Assembly: GCA_015075635.1 (NCBI GenBank)
Contig: JABTUA010000002.1
Coordinates: 2,174,708 to 2,238,707 of the forward strand
Source of the DNA: Polyangiaceae bacterium
GTDB lineage: Bacteria; Myxococcota_A; Polyangia; Polyangiales; Polyangiaceae
Length of the DNA: 64,000 nucleotides
Direction of reading: 5' to 3'
Position 1 is the stretch's first letter. Every line of letters starts with the position of its first letter. Both the position numbers and the translations under genes were made by a program. A model generated the notes under the pieces. The model saw only the letters and a program-made list of their open reading frames with translations, was not told the origin of the DNA and made no database searches. Below, in pieces: positions 8,836 through 18,023 of this stretch.

Positions 8836-9173
8836 TATCCGACCTCGATCCCTTCGACCGCCGCCAGGTGACGGCGCACGACGTTCGCGATCCAGTCGGC
8901 CTTGGGCTGCGCGATGGCTGCAGCGCCACCCCGCGCCCCGATGGCGCGAAGCTCCGGCTCGAGCTCCTGCTCGAGCTCGTGGCGGAACGCCGACAGGTCG
9001 ATCGTGGTGGCCGACGGCAGCTCGCTCACCATCGGCTCGGACGCCGCGCCGTGGACCTTGAACAGGCGGCTGACGCCGGGCCGAGGGTTGTACGCGACGA
9101 AGGCGCTGACGCGGCCGGCGCTCCCCCCGCCGGGTTCGACGATGCCCCCGGCGAGCATGTAGAGCTTGCTCAT
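8835..9173 (-). CDS. Small unknown protein, first gene of coupled operon
   Basis: 112 residues starting ATG at 9173 (MSKLYMLAGGIVEPGGG). The N-terminal half is glycine-rich and beta-like; the C-terminal half contains an acidic amphipathic helix (FRHELEQELEPELRAIG) and ends VEGIEVG. No family is recognised. It is transcribed divergently from the giant kinase gene at 9245 with only 71 bases between the two starts, so shared regulation is possible. Its stop overlaps the next start by one base, so the three genes are almost certainly co-translated. Confidence 0.75.
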   Translation of the reverse strand: MSKLYMLAGGIVEPGGGSAGRVSAFVAYNPRPGVSRLFKVHGAASEPMVSELPSATTIDLSAFRHELEQELEPELRAIGARGGAAAIAQPKADWIANVVRRHLAAVEGIEVG

Positions 9174-9244
9174 CGCCCGCGATGATAGCCAAAGCTCTGG
9201 CAATATCGACTCCCTGCTGAGAGAGCACTACCCTCGGGGCCACC

Positions 9245-12200
9245 GTGGTGTCGTCTGCCCCCCCCGATGGTCGCTTGATGGGAGGCCGCTTCGTCGTCGA
9301 GCGCGAGGTCGGGCGCGGCGGCGCGGGGGTGGTCTACCGGGCCTGGGACAAGGTCAGTGAGCACTACGTGGCCCTCAAGGTCATCGCCGCGGACGCCGGC
9401 GTCTCGCCGGAAGAGGAGGCGCGCCTGACCCGCGAAGGCGAGCTCCTGAGCCACCTGGATCATCCCGGCATCGTGAAGATCATCGCCTACGGCGTGCTCG
9501 ACGACTCGTGCCTGCCGTTCATCGCCATGGAGTGGCTGGACGGCGAGGACCTGGTGAACCGCCAGCGCAAGAACCCGCTCAGCATACGCCAGGCGGTGGA
9601 TCTGATCATTCAAGTGGCGACCGCCCTCGAGACCGCGCACCAGGCTGGGGTCATCCACCGGGACATCAAGCCGGCCAACATCGTCTTGACCTCCCGGCCC
9701 GCGGAGGCTGGCGAGCTGGACGTGCTGCCCAAGCTCGTGGACTTCGGCACCGCCGCGGCCGGCGACATCCGCATCACGCGCAACGGCGACGTGGTCGGCA
9801 CGCCGGCGTACATGGCCCCCGAGCAGGCCCGCGGCGACGCTCCCATCGACGTGCGCTCGGACATCTACTCGCTGGGCGCGACGCTGTTCGAGCTGATCGC
9901 CGGACGCCCACCGCACGTGGGCCCGACCGCCATCGCCACGCTGGCCCGCCTGGTGACGACCCCTCCCCCGCGCCTCTCCGAGCTGCGCCGCGAGACCCCA
10001 CCGTTGCTCGAAGCGCTCGTGCACCGGATGCTCTCGACCGAGCCGGAGCACCGCCCGGGCAGCATGCGCGAGGTCATCAGCGCGCTCGAGGACTCGAAGC
10101 TGGAGCTCGATCGGGTGGTCTGGCCGAGCTCGGGCCTGGGAGAGCCGGCGCTCTCGACGCGGCTCGGCTCCAGCGCCTCGCGCCTGGTGACGAGCATCGT
10201 CGCCCTGCGCTTCGCCCAGGGATCCGCCCGGGAACGGGCGCTCGAGCACCTACGCTCCCGCGGCGCGGACGCCGTGCCGCTCGGCCCGGACTCCATCGTC
10301 GCCCACCTCGGCGCGCGGCACTCGGTCGGCACGGAGGCGACCACGGCCCTCGAGCTCGGCCGCAAGCTGGCCCACGCCGGCGCGCGCGTGGGCATCGCCA
10401 GCGGGCGCGCGCGCATGAACCTCACCAGTCAGACCGGTGAGATGCAGCCCGTGGGAGAGGTCGTCGATCGCGCCTCGTCGCTGGCCCGAGACGCGGAGGC
10501 CTCCATGGTGCTGGCGGACGCCACCACCAGCGAGCTCGGGCGCGGCCGCTTCGAGTTCCGCGCGCGCGACGACGGCTCGAGCATCGTCGGCGAGCAGCTG
10601 CGCGGGCCGCGGGCCGAGCGCGCCGGCGGCGCGCCGTTCGTCGGGCGCGAGCCCGAGATGGCCCAGGTCGTCAGCGCGTTCGAGCGCGCCCGCGGCGACT
10701 CGACTCCGATCTTGGCCACGGTCACCGGTCCGCCGGGCATCGGCAAGAGCCGCCTGCGCCGCGAGGTGCTGGCGCGCATCACCGCCAGCGCCGACGCCCC
10801 GGCGGTCGTGCTCCAGCGCAGCGACGCCTACGGCAGCGGTCACGCCCTGGGCGCCGCCGCGGACGTGCTGCGCGCGATCGTCGGCCTCTCGAAGGGCGCC
10901 ACCAGCAAGGAGGCCGAGACGGCCATCATCGCTCGGCTCGGGCCGGCGACGCGCAGCGATCTGACCAGCAAGAACCGCGAGATCCTGGCGCGCCTCCTGG
11001 CCAACGAGGCGCTGCCGGAGGGGCTCGACCCTCGCGGCGCGCGCGACGTGCTCTGGCTGGCCATGACTGAGCTCGTGGTGCAGATCTCCTCGCAGCAGCC
11101 CACCGTGATCGTGATGGAGGACCTGCAGTGGGCGGACCAGGAGAGCATCGGCTGGATCGACCACATGCTCGGCCGTTCGGCGCACCGCCCGCTGATGGTG
11201 ATGGCGCTGGTCCGACCCGCCTTCTGGAGCGACAACCCCAACCGCTTCGCCGGCCGCGATCACGTGCGGCTCGAGCTCCGACCCATCTCCAAGCGCGCCA
11301 CGCGCACCATCGCGCGGGCGCTGATGGGCGAGAGCACCCCGGAGGAAGTGCTCGATCGCATCGCCGAGCAGAGCGCGGGGCTGCCGCTGTTCGCCGAGGA
11401 GCTGGCGCGCATCGCGGTCACCCGCGACGCACCGGTGAACGCCCCGACCATCGAGGCGGCGATCCAGGTGAGCCTCGACTCGCTCGACGACGAGTGTCGC
11501 GACGCCGTGGGCCGATTGTCCGTCTTCGGCCAGACCTGCTGGGACGCGGGGCTCGAGGCGCTGGGCCTGTCGAACGCCGAGAGCGTGATGAAGGCGCTCG
11601 CCGCGGCGGAGATCCTGATGGAGCAGAACGTGTCGCGCTTCCCCGGCACGCGCGAGTGGGTGTTCAAGCACGCGCTGGTGCGCGAGGTCGCCTATTCCAG
11701 CCTGGGCGAGCGGGAGCGCAAGGAGCTGCACGCGCTGGCGGCGGGCTGGCTCGCCAGCATGGGCGAAGACGCCGCAACCGTCGCCGGTCACTACGATCTG
11801 GGCGGCCAAGAGGTCGCCGCCGCCGAGCACTGGGCCCGCGCAGCGCAGCGCGCCCTCGCCACCAACGCCATCGCGGACGCCTTGCGCATGGCCGAGCGCG
11901 CCCTGGCGTTCGCGGAGGACAAACCCCAGGCCTTCCTGCGCGCTTCTTACCTGGACGAGGCGTACAGCCGCCTCGACCCCCGGGCGAGCGAGCGCGAGAC
12001 GGCCGTCAGCGCGATGGAGGACAACGTCTACGACGAGCCCAGCACCGTCCGCGCGACCGGCGCCCGCGCGCGCTACGACGACGCCCGCGGGGTCGGCCAC
12101 GACATCACCGAGCGCCTGGCGGAGACCCGCGACCGCGCGGCGACCCTCGGGCTGCACGACGAAGAGGGGCGCTGCTCCGCCGTCCTGGCCACGCGCCTGG

Positions 12201-13156
12201 CCTTCGCCGGTCGCTTCGCGGAGGCGGAGACCGAGGCCTCGCGCCTGCTCGACCTGGCGGAGCGCCGCGCCATCTCGGCCGCGGCCGTGGACGCCTGGCA
12301 GACGCTGGCCATCGTGCGCCAGACCCAGGGCGCGGTGACCTCGGCGCTCGAGGCTCGCCGCAACGCGGTCAAGGCCGCGCGCTCCGCCGGCCTCAAGGAG
12401 CGCGAGGCGATGCTGATGACGAACCTGGGCTTCGCGCTGACCAGCATCGGCGCCCGGCAGGAGGCGCGCGGCGCGCTGGAGACGGGGCTCGCGCTGGCGG
12501 ACGCCATCGGCTCGTCCGGAGCGGTGCGCCACGCGCAGATGAACCTGCTCGGCTGGGCCGCGACCTTCGGCAACGACAAGGCGCTGGAGGCTCACCTGGC
12601 GGAAGTGCGCGCCGAGGCCGACTCCACCGCCAGCGGCGTCTGGGCCGCGCCGGATCGCGCGAACCTGGGCGTGCTGTTCTACCGGGGCATGGAGCTCCTG
12701 CGCGCCAAGAACGAGCCCTCGTGCAAGCGGGCCGCCGCGCTCCTGCGCATGGCGGCACAGGGCTACCGCGCCACCGGTAACCGCGACATCCTGCCGGCGG
12801 CCCTCGGCTTGTGGGCGGAGGCCGAGCGAAGCTGCGGCAACTCCGAGCGCGCCGCCGAGCTGGCCCGCGAGGCAGCGGAGCTCCTGGAGAGCGGCGCCCC
12901 CTGCTTGCTCAACGAGTCCACGGTGTACCTGCCGCTGCACGACGCGTTCGTGGCCCTGGGCGACGCCGACCACGCCAAGAGCGCGGTGACGCAGGGGCTG
13001 AAGCCGCTGCAACGCCGGCTCGAAGGGCTCCTGGGCACGACGTACGCGCGCCTGTTCCTGACCGAGCTGCCGAACAACGCGGCGCTCCTGGCGGCCGCGG
13101 AGGGCTATGGGCTGGTGCCGGAGCGGATCCACCGGCTGCTGGAGACGAGTAACTGA
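9245..13156 (+). CDS. Ser/Thr protein kinase fused to cyclase-like domain, AAA ATPase and TPR region
   Basis: 1303 residues from GTG 9245 (GTG 9248 is also possible). Residues 14-280 are a complete Hanks-type kinase: GRGGAG loop, K45 in VALKV, HRDIKPAN with D140, DFG at 166-168, and GTPAYMAPEQARG. Residues about 315-450 resemble a class III nucleotide cyclase fold (VGEVVDRASSLARDAEA) without evident catalytic residues. Residues about 465-800 are an AAA ATPase with VGREPEM, Walker A GPPGIGKS near 497 and MEDLQWADQESIGWI. The rest is helical TPR-like repeats. This layout is typical of large myxobacterial signalling kinases. No membrane helix is seen, so it is probably cytoplasmic. The substrate is unknown; the divergent operon is a candidate partner. 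Confidence 0.9.
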   Translation: MVSSAPPDGRLMGGRFVVEREVGRGGAGVVYRAWDKVSEHYVALKVIAADAGVSPEEEARLTREGELLSHLDHPGIVKIIAYGVLDDSCLPFIAMEWLDGEDLVNRQRKNPLSIRQAVDLIIQVATALETAHQAGVIHRDIKPANIVLTSRPAEAGELDVLPKLVDFGTAAAGDIRITRNGDVVGTPAYMAPEQARGDAPIDVRSDIYSLGATLFELIAGRPPHVGPTAIATLARLVTTPPPRLSELRRETPPLLEALVHRMLSTEPEHRPGSMREVISALEDSKLELDRVVWPSSGLGEPALSTRLGSSASRLVTSIVALRFAQGSARERALEHLRSRGADAVPLGPDSIVAHLGARHSVGTEATTALELGRKLAHAGARVGIASGRARMNLTSQTGEMQPVGEVVDRASSLARDAEASMVLADATTSELGRGRFEFRARDDGSSIVGEQLRGPRAERAGGAPFVGREPEMAQVVSAFERARGDSTPILATVTGPPGIGKSRLRREVLARITASADAPAVVLQRSDAYGSGHALGAAADVLRAIVGLSKGATSKEAETAIIARLGPATRSDLTSKNREILARLLANEALPEGLDPRGARDVLWLAMTELVVQISSQQPTVIVMEDLQWADQESIGWIDHMLGRSAHRPLMVMALVRPAFWSDNPNRFAGRDHVRLELRPISKRATRTIARALMGESTPEEVLDRIAEQSAGLPLFAEELARIAVTRDAPVNAPTIEAAIQVSLDSLDDECRDAVGRLSVFGQTCWDAGLEALGLSNAESVMKALAAAEILMEQNVSRFPGTREWVFKHALVREVAYSSLGERERKELHALAAGWLASMGEDAATVAGHYDLGGQEVAAAEHWARAAQRALATNAIADALRMAERALAFAEDKPQAFLRASYLDEAYSRLDPRASERETAVSAMEDNVYDEPSTVRATGARARYDDARGVGHDITERLAETRDRAATLGLHDEEGRCSAVLATRLAFAGRFAEAETEASRLLDLAERRAISAAAVDAWQTLAIVRQTQGAVTSALEARRNAVKAARSAGLKEREAMLMTNLGFALTSIGARQEARGALETGLALADAIGSSGAVRHAQMNLLGWAATFGNDKALEAHLAEVRAEADSTASGVWAAPDRANLGVLFYRGMELLRAKNEPSCKRAAALLRMAAQGYRATGNRDILPAALGLWAEAERSCGNSERAAELAREAAELLESGAPCLLNESTVYLPLHDAFVALGDADHAKSAVTQGLKPLQRRLEGLLGTTYARLFLTELPNNAALLAAAEGYGLVPERIHRLLETSN

Positions 13157-13157
13157 G

Positions 13158-14360
13158 TCAGCCGAGCGCCACGCCGATCCTCCGGCACGCCTCCGCCACC
13201 CGCGGAGGATCCTCGATCAAGGCGAAGCGCACGAAGCCCTCACCGCCCGGACCGAAACCCGTGCCCGGCGAGACGGCCACATGGGCCTTCTCGATCAGGA
13301 AGTTCGTGGTCTCGAGCGCCGACATGCCGGCGAGCTTCTTCGGGATCTTCGCCCACACGAACATGCTGCCGCTGGGCTCCGGCACGTCGCCCCAGCCGGA
13401 CGCCGCGAGCCCCTGGGTCAGCGTGGTGGCGCGCGCCTGGTACAGGTTGCGGATCTCGTCCACCAGGCCGTCGCCGTGGTCGAGCGCCCAGGCCGCCGCG
13501 TGCTGGAGCGGAATGAACGTCCCGTAGTCCATGTACGTCTTGAGGTGGGCGAGCGCGCCGACCATGCGCGCGTTGCCGGCCATGAAGGCGATACGCCAGC
13601 CGGGCATGTTGTAGCTCTTCGACATCGAGAACACCTCGACGGCGAAGCGCTTCACCTCTTCGCGGTCGATGCCGCAGTCGAAGATGCTCGGCGCGAAGCG
13701 ATTGCTGAAGTCCAGATCGGCGTAGGCCGCGTCGTGCAGGAGCATCGCGCCCGCGCGCTGGACCACGCGCACGAGCTCCGCCAGCGCCTCCCGCGAGATG
13801 ACGAACCCCGTCGGGTTGTGCGGGTAGTTCGCGATCACGAGCTTCGTCTTGCCGCCCGCGCGTTCGACCCTCTGCATGGCGTCGGCGACGGCCTTGGCGG
13901 GCTCGAGCCCCTCCTTGACCGCGTAGCCGGTGACGGCGGCGCCCGCGATGGCCGGCGCGCCTTCGTGGATCGGGTAGCAGGGATCCGGCACGACCGCGTG
14001 GTCACCGCGGTCGAGGATGGCGAGGCACAGGTGGCTGATGCCCTCCTTGGCACCCATCGTGACCAGCACCTCCTTGTCCACGTCGAAGCCCGCGTGGTAG
14101 CGGCGCTCGTACCACCCGCACAGCGCCTTGCGCAGGGCCGGCAGCCCTCGCCCGGGGTGGTAGCGGTGGTTCTTGCCCACGTCGGCGGCCAGGTGGAGCT
14201 GATCGACGATGGCCTTCGGCGTGGGGCGATCGGGGTTGCCGAGGCCGAGATCGATGAGATCGGCGCCGGCCGCCACGGCCTTGGCCTTGATCGCGTCGGT
14301 GGCGACGAAGGCGTAGGTGGGTAGGGCGTCGGCGCGAGGAAAAGACCAGGTGTCCGTCAC
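13158..14360 (-). CDS. alaC: AlaC-like class I/II aminotransferase
   Basis: 400 residues from GTG 14360; the longer frame to 14477 has no homology. PLP-dependent fold-type I enzyme. The Schiff-base lysine is K248 in MSKSYNMPGWRIAF. Other matches to E. coli AlaC are DLGLGNPDRPTP, YPHNPTGF, YMDYGTFIPLQ, SMFVWAKIP and VSPGTGFG, all in the same order and with similar overall length (412 in E. coli). AlaC moves the amino group between glutamate and pyruvate to make alanine; close relatives act on other amino acids, including LL-diaminopimelate, so the exact substrate is not certain. It is convergent with the giant kinase, with one base between the two ends. Confidence 0.9.
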   Translation of the reverse strand: MTDTWSFPRADALPTYAFVATDAIKAKAVAAGADLIDLGLGNPDRPTPKAIVDQLHLAADVGKNHRYHPGRGLPALRKALCGWYERRYHAGFDVDKEVLVTMGAKEGISHLCLAILDRGDHAVVPDPCYPIHEGAPAIAGAAVTGYAVKEGLEPAKAVADAMQRVERAGGKTKLVIANYPHNPTGFVISREALAELVRVVQRAGAMLLHDAAYADLDFSNRFAPSIFDCGIDREEVKRFAVEVFSMSKSYNMPGWRIAFMAGNARMVGALAHLKTYMDYGTFIPLQHAAAWALDHGDGLVDEIRNLYQARATTLTQGLAASGWGDVPEPSGSMFVWAKIPKKLAGMSALETTNFLIEKAHVAVSPGTGFGPGGEGFVRFALIEDPPRVAEACRRIGVALG

Positions 14361-14595
14361 GAGAGCTGAGCTAGCAAAGTCCGCCCGCGGCGGCGAGGGG
14401 CTTGCGGGAAGGGGCCGGAATGCGGCCCGGACCGTGGGACAACAGCTCGGCGACTGGACGTCGTGCATCGCACGCACGCATCCGTTTCGCGTGCGTCGTC
14501 AGGCGCGAAGACGCGGCGTCGCGCGCAGCAATCTTTGCGCACGCGCGCTGCCCCGGACTCTTGCTCCCGGCGTTGGCGGGTGGCACTTGAACGAC

Positions 14596-16008
14596 ATGCG
14601 CGCCCCGATCATCCTCTGCACTGCTCTGTTCTCCACGCTGCTCGCCTTCACCGCTTCGGCTCAGGAAGAGGCGAGCGCTTCTGGGTCGCTGTCGCTCGAG
14701 GGCAGCGAAGGCAGCGCGAGCGCCAGCGGCGGAGGATGGATGGGTCAGTACACCCCCGAAGCGGGCCTGATCGAGCTCGGCGTGTTCGGCGGGCTCATCT
14801 GGATGAGCAACGATCACAACCTCCGCAAGGTCGAGGACACCCACTACACGTTCAAGCGCCCGGCGCTCGAGCTCGGTCTCCGGGTCGCGTACTTCCCGCT
14901 CTCGTTCCTGGGCGCCGAGCTCGAAGGCGCGCTGGGGCCGGGCGCGTCGGCGGGCGACGAGAGCGCGATGCTGTGGGCCGCCCGTGGCCACGTGATCGGC
15001 CAGCTTCCCGGCGCGCGCATCACACCCTTCGTGCTGGCGGGGCTGGGACGCATCGGCGCTGACACCGACGCGATGGGCGCCGACGGTGACCCCGCGGCCC
15101 ACGTCGGCATCGGCGCCAAGCTCGCGCTCACCAGCCTGCTCGGGGTGCGCCTGGATCTGCGCGACAACATGACGGGCAAGAGCCCGGAGTCCCGCAGCAA
15201 GCGCCACGAGATCGCCCACCATCCGGAGGTGCTCCTGGGCCTCTCGCTGACCTTGGGGCGCAGCGAGGAGAAGCCGCCACCGGCCGCAGCCCCGAGCGAC
15301 CGTGACAAGGACGGCTTCCTCGATCCCGACGACAAGTGCCCCGACGAGAAGGGCGTCGCCCCCGACGGCTGCCCCATCGGCGACAAGGACAAGGACGGCT
15401 TCCTCGACCCCGACGACAAGTGCCCCGACGAGAAGGGCGTCGCCCCCGACGGTTGCCCCGTCGGCGACAAGGACAAGGACGGCTTCCTCGACCCCGACGA
15501 CAAGTGCCCCGAGGAGAAGGGCGTCGCGCCCGATGGTTGCCCCGACCGGGACCCCGACAAGGACGGGATCCTCGATCCGAACGACAAGTGCCCGACGGAG
15601 CCGGAGACCAAGAACGGCTTCGATGACGAGGACGGCTGCCCCGACGAGGTGCCCGAGGCGGTGAAGAAGTTCTCGGGCGTGATCCAGGGCATCGAGTTCG
15701 ACGTGAACAAGGCCACCATCCGCCCGAAGTCGTTCACCGTTCTGGATGAAGCGGTCAAGGTGCTGACCGACTACCCCAAACTCCGCATCGAGATCAGCGG
15801 CCACACCGACACCGACGGCAAGCGCGACCACAACCTGGAGCTGTCGAAGAAGCGCTCCGAGTCGGTGAAGGAGTACTTCACGAAGAAGGGGATCGCCGCG
15901 GACCGCATCGAGACCCGCGGGGCCGGACCCGACGAGCCCATCGCCGACAACAAGACGAAGGCCGGCAAGCAGAAGAACCGGCGCATCGAGTTCAAGCTGC
16001 TTCAGTAG
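14596..16008 (+). CDS. OmpA-family outer-membrane protein with thrombospondin type 3 repeats
   Basis: 470 residues from ATG 14596. A signal peptide (residues 1-21, cut after FTASA) precedes a Ser/Gly-rich segment and a probable eight-strand beta-barrel (about 50-225). Residues 235-350 hold four DxDxDG-type calcium-binding TSP3 repeats ending in CP or GCP, with paired cysteines. Residues about 355-470 are an OmpA C-terminal peptidoglycan-binding domain (IEFDVNKATI, ISGHTDTDG, RRIEFKLLQ). It probably links the outer membrane to the cell wall, with a calcium-stiffened spacer. The 235 bases upstream, to the divergent aminotransferase start, show no further gene. Confidence 0.93.
   Translation: MRAPIILCTALFSTLLAFTASAQEEASASGSLSLEGSEGSASASGGGWMGQYTPEAGLIELGVFGGLIWMSNDHNLRKVEDTHYTFKRPALELGLRVAYFPLSFLGAELEGALGPGASAGDESAMLWAARGHVIGQLPGARITPFVLAGLGRIGADTDAMGADGDPAAHVGIGAKLALTSLLGVRLDLRDNMTGKSPESRSKRHEIAHHPEVLLGLSLTLGRSEEKPPPAAAPSDRDKDGFLDPDDKCPDEKGVAPDGCPIGDKDKDGFLDPDDKCPDEKGVAPDGCPVGDKDKDGFLDPDDKCPEEKGVAPDGCPDRDPDKDGILDPNDKCPTEPETKNGFDDEDGCPDEVPEAVKKFSGVIQGIEFDVNKATIRPKSFTVLDEAVKVLTDYPKLRIEISGHTDTDGKRDHNLELSKKRSESVKEYFTKKGIAADRIETRGAGPDEPIADNKTKAGKQKNRRIEFKLLQ
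15298..15549 (+). repeat. Three near-identical 84-bp tandem repeats coding TSP3 motifs
   Basis: Units at 15298-15381, 15382-15465 and 15466-15549 encode DKDKDGFLDPDDKCPDEKG and nine following residues. They differ by only a few bases, so the array looks recently duplicated or homogenised. A fourth diverged unit follows to about 15645. Confidence 0.9.
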
Positions 16009-16024
16009 TTGCCGGGCTTCCAGC

Positions 16025-16873
16025 TCACCAGCGCCGAGCGCGGCCGGACCGCTGCTCGGCGACGGTGGCCTGGTCCTGCTCCTTCTTGATCAACACGCCG
16101 CCGAAGGGCAGCTCGCTCTTGATGCGGTCGGCGCCGACGTTGCTCTTCGAGAGCACGGAGATCCAATCGATGAGCTCGCTGGTGCTCGGACGCTTGCGCA
16201 GCCGCGGCACCGCCCGAAGATCGTAGAAGGCGCCGATCGCCTGATCGACCAGCTCCTCGTCCACCTCCGGGTGGTGGACCCGCACGATGCGCTTCATCAG
16301 GTCGGGCTCGGGGAAATCGATGAAGTGGAAGACGCAGCGGCGCAAGAATGCGTCCGGCAGCTCCTTCTCGTTGTTGCTGGTGATGATCACCACCGGGCGG
16401 TGGCGGGCCACGATCTCCTCGCCGGTCTCCGAGACGAAGTAGCGCATGCGATCGAGCTCGTGCAGGAGGTCGTTCGGGAACTCGAGGTCCGCCTTGTCTA
16501 CCTCGTCGATCAAGAGCACGACCCGCTCCGCCGAGGACAGCGCGCGGCCGAGGGGCCCGAGCTTGATGTAGCGGCGAATGTCCTTCACGGCCTCGGGGCC
16601 GGCGTCGCCGAAGCGGGCCTCGTACAGGCGCTGCACGGTGTCGTATACGTAGAGGCCGTCTTGGGCGCGCGTCGTGCTCTTGACGGGCCAGTGGATCATC
16701 GGGTGACTCATCGCCTCCGCCACCGCCGCGGCGAGCAGCGTCTTGCCGGTGCCCGGCTCTCCCTTCACGAGCAGCGGCCGCTCGAGCGCGACCGCCGCGT
16801 TCACCGCGGCCTCGAGCGCCGGATCGGTGATGTAGCTCTTGGTGCCCTGAAATTGGCGAAATGACTCGATCAC
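16025..16873 (-). CDS. MoxR-family AAA ATPase
   Basis: 282 residues from GTG 16873, which has AGAAGG seven bases upstream; GTG 16891 is an alternative. Walker A GEPGTGKT is at 38-45, Walker B VLLIDEVDKAD and sensor 1 VVIITSNNEKELPDAFLRR follow. This is the MoxR subgroup that usually sits beside a CoxE-like von Willebrand A gene and acts as a chaperone in maturing metal enzymes or complexes. No vWA gene is adjacent: the neighbours are a convergent ompA-like gene and a divergent astA, so it appears monocistronic. Confidence 0.9.
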   Translation of the reverse strand: MIESFRQFQGTKSYITDPALEAAVNAAVALERPLLVKGEPGTGKTLLAAAVAEAMSHPMIHWPVKSTTRAQDGLYVYDTVQRLYEARFGDAGPEAVKDIRRYIKLGPLGRALSSAERVVLLIDEVDKADLEFPNDLLHELDRMRYFVSETGEEIVARHRPVVIITSNNEKELPDAFLRRCVFHFIDFPEPDLMKRIVRVHHPEVDEELVDQAIGAFYDLRAVPRLRKRPSTSELIDWISVLSKSNVGADRIKSELPFGGVLIKKEQDQATVAEQRSGRARRW

Positions 16874-16963
16874 GGGCAGGCCTTCTAGCACGGCAGCCGG
16901 GCCTTGGCTCGCGCCCCGCGAGTTGCCCGAGAGGCAGCCGACCGTGTTACACCCGGGATCCCC

Positions 16964-18001
16964 ATGTCGGTGCGCTACGAGATCCGCGCGGCACTGCCGG
17001 AAGACGAGGCGCAGGTCCTCGCGCTCGCACAGCACCTGAACACGGTCAATCTGCCGCACGACCAGGGGCACGTGAGCCGTCTGCTCGAGCACAGCAAGAG
17101 GAGCTTCGCCGCGGAGATCCGCAGCGTCTCCCACCGGAAATTCGTGTTCGGGCTGTGGGACCTCCGAGAGAACCGCGCCGTCGGCACCAGCATGGTCGTC
17201 GCCCAGCTCGGGCGTCGCGACGCGCCGTACATCTACCTGGACGTGATCGACGAGGAGAAATACAGCAGCCTGCAGGATCAGCACTTCCATCACACCGTGC
17301 TGCGCATCGGCTTCTCCTACAAGGGGCCGACGGAGATCGGCGGCCTGGTCGTGCTGCCGGAGTACCGCGCCGCCAAGGAGCGGCTGGGCCTGCTCATCTC
17401 CTACGTCCGCTTCCTCTACATCGCCACCCACCGCGAGCTGTTCCAGAACGAGGTCCTCGCCGAGCTCCTGCCGCCCCTCGAGCCGGACGGGACCAGCCAC
17501 CTCTGGGAAGCGCTGGGCCGCCGCTTCTGCAACCTGAGCTACGCCGAGGCCGATCTGCTCTCCAGCGAGAACAAGGAGTTCATCAAGGATCTGTTCCCGA
17601 GCGGGCTCATCTACGCCTCGCTACTGTCCAAGGATGCGCAAGGCGTGATCGGCAAGGTCGGCGCGCAGACCAAAGGCGTGGAGAAGATGCTGAAGCGCAT
17701 CGGGTTCCGCTACGCGCACCGAGTCGACCCATTCGACGGCGGTCCGCACTTCACCGCGCCGACGGACGAGATCACGCTCGTCCAGGAGACCGAGGTCAGG
17801 CGCCTGGTCGGTGCGCTGAGCCACGTGGATCAGACCACGCCGGGGCTCGCCGCGCGGGACGCGAGCGACGCGCCCTATTTCCGCGCCGTCCCCGCGGGCC
17901 TCTCGTTCGTGGGCAAAGAGGGCGTGCGCCTGCCTCCCGCGGTCATCGAGCACCTGGGCCTCGGCGAAGGCGACCCGGTCGCCTGCCTCCCGATCCGCTG
18001 A
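16964..18001 (+). CDS. astA: Arginine N-succinyltransferase
   Basis: 345 residues from ATG 16964. It matches AstA (about 340 residues) over its length: GGLVVLPEYR, WEALGRRFCNLSYAEADLL, SLLSKDAQGVIGKV and YAHRVDPFDGGPHFTAP. AstA transfers succinate from succinyl-CoA to L-arginine, the first step of the arginine succinyltransferase route to glutamate and ammonia. The other ast genes (astB, C, D, E) are not in the window, so either they lie elsewhere or the enzyme has another role. It is followed after 22 bases by a Ser/Thr kinase on the same strand. Confidence 0.88.
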   Translation: MSVRYEIRAALPEDEAQVLALAQHLNTVNLPHDQGHVSRLLEHSKRSFAAEIRSVSHRKFVFGLWDLRENRAVGTSMVVAQLGRRDAPYIYLDVIDEEKYSSLQDQHFHHTVLRIGFSYKGPTEIGGLVVLPEYRAAKERLGLLISYVRFLYIATHRELFQNEVLAELLPPLEPDGTSHLWEALGRRFCNLSYAEADLLSSENKEFIKDLFPSGLIYASLLSKDAQGVIGKVGAQTKGVEKMLKRIGFRYAHRVDPFDGGPHFTAPTDEITLVQETEVRRLVGALSHVDQTTPGLAARDASDAPYFRAVPAGLSFVGKEGVRLPPAVIEHLGLGEGDPVACLPIR

Positions 18002-18023
18002 CCCGCACGCTAAGCTCCCCGGC

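Noticed and set aside
10250..13132. Leftward open frame of 960 codons opposite the giant kinase
   Set aside because: Antisense shadow of a high-GC gene; no recognisable motif, while the plus strand has full kinase and ATPase motifs.
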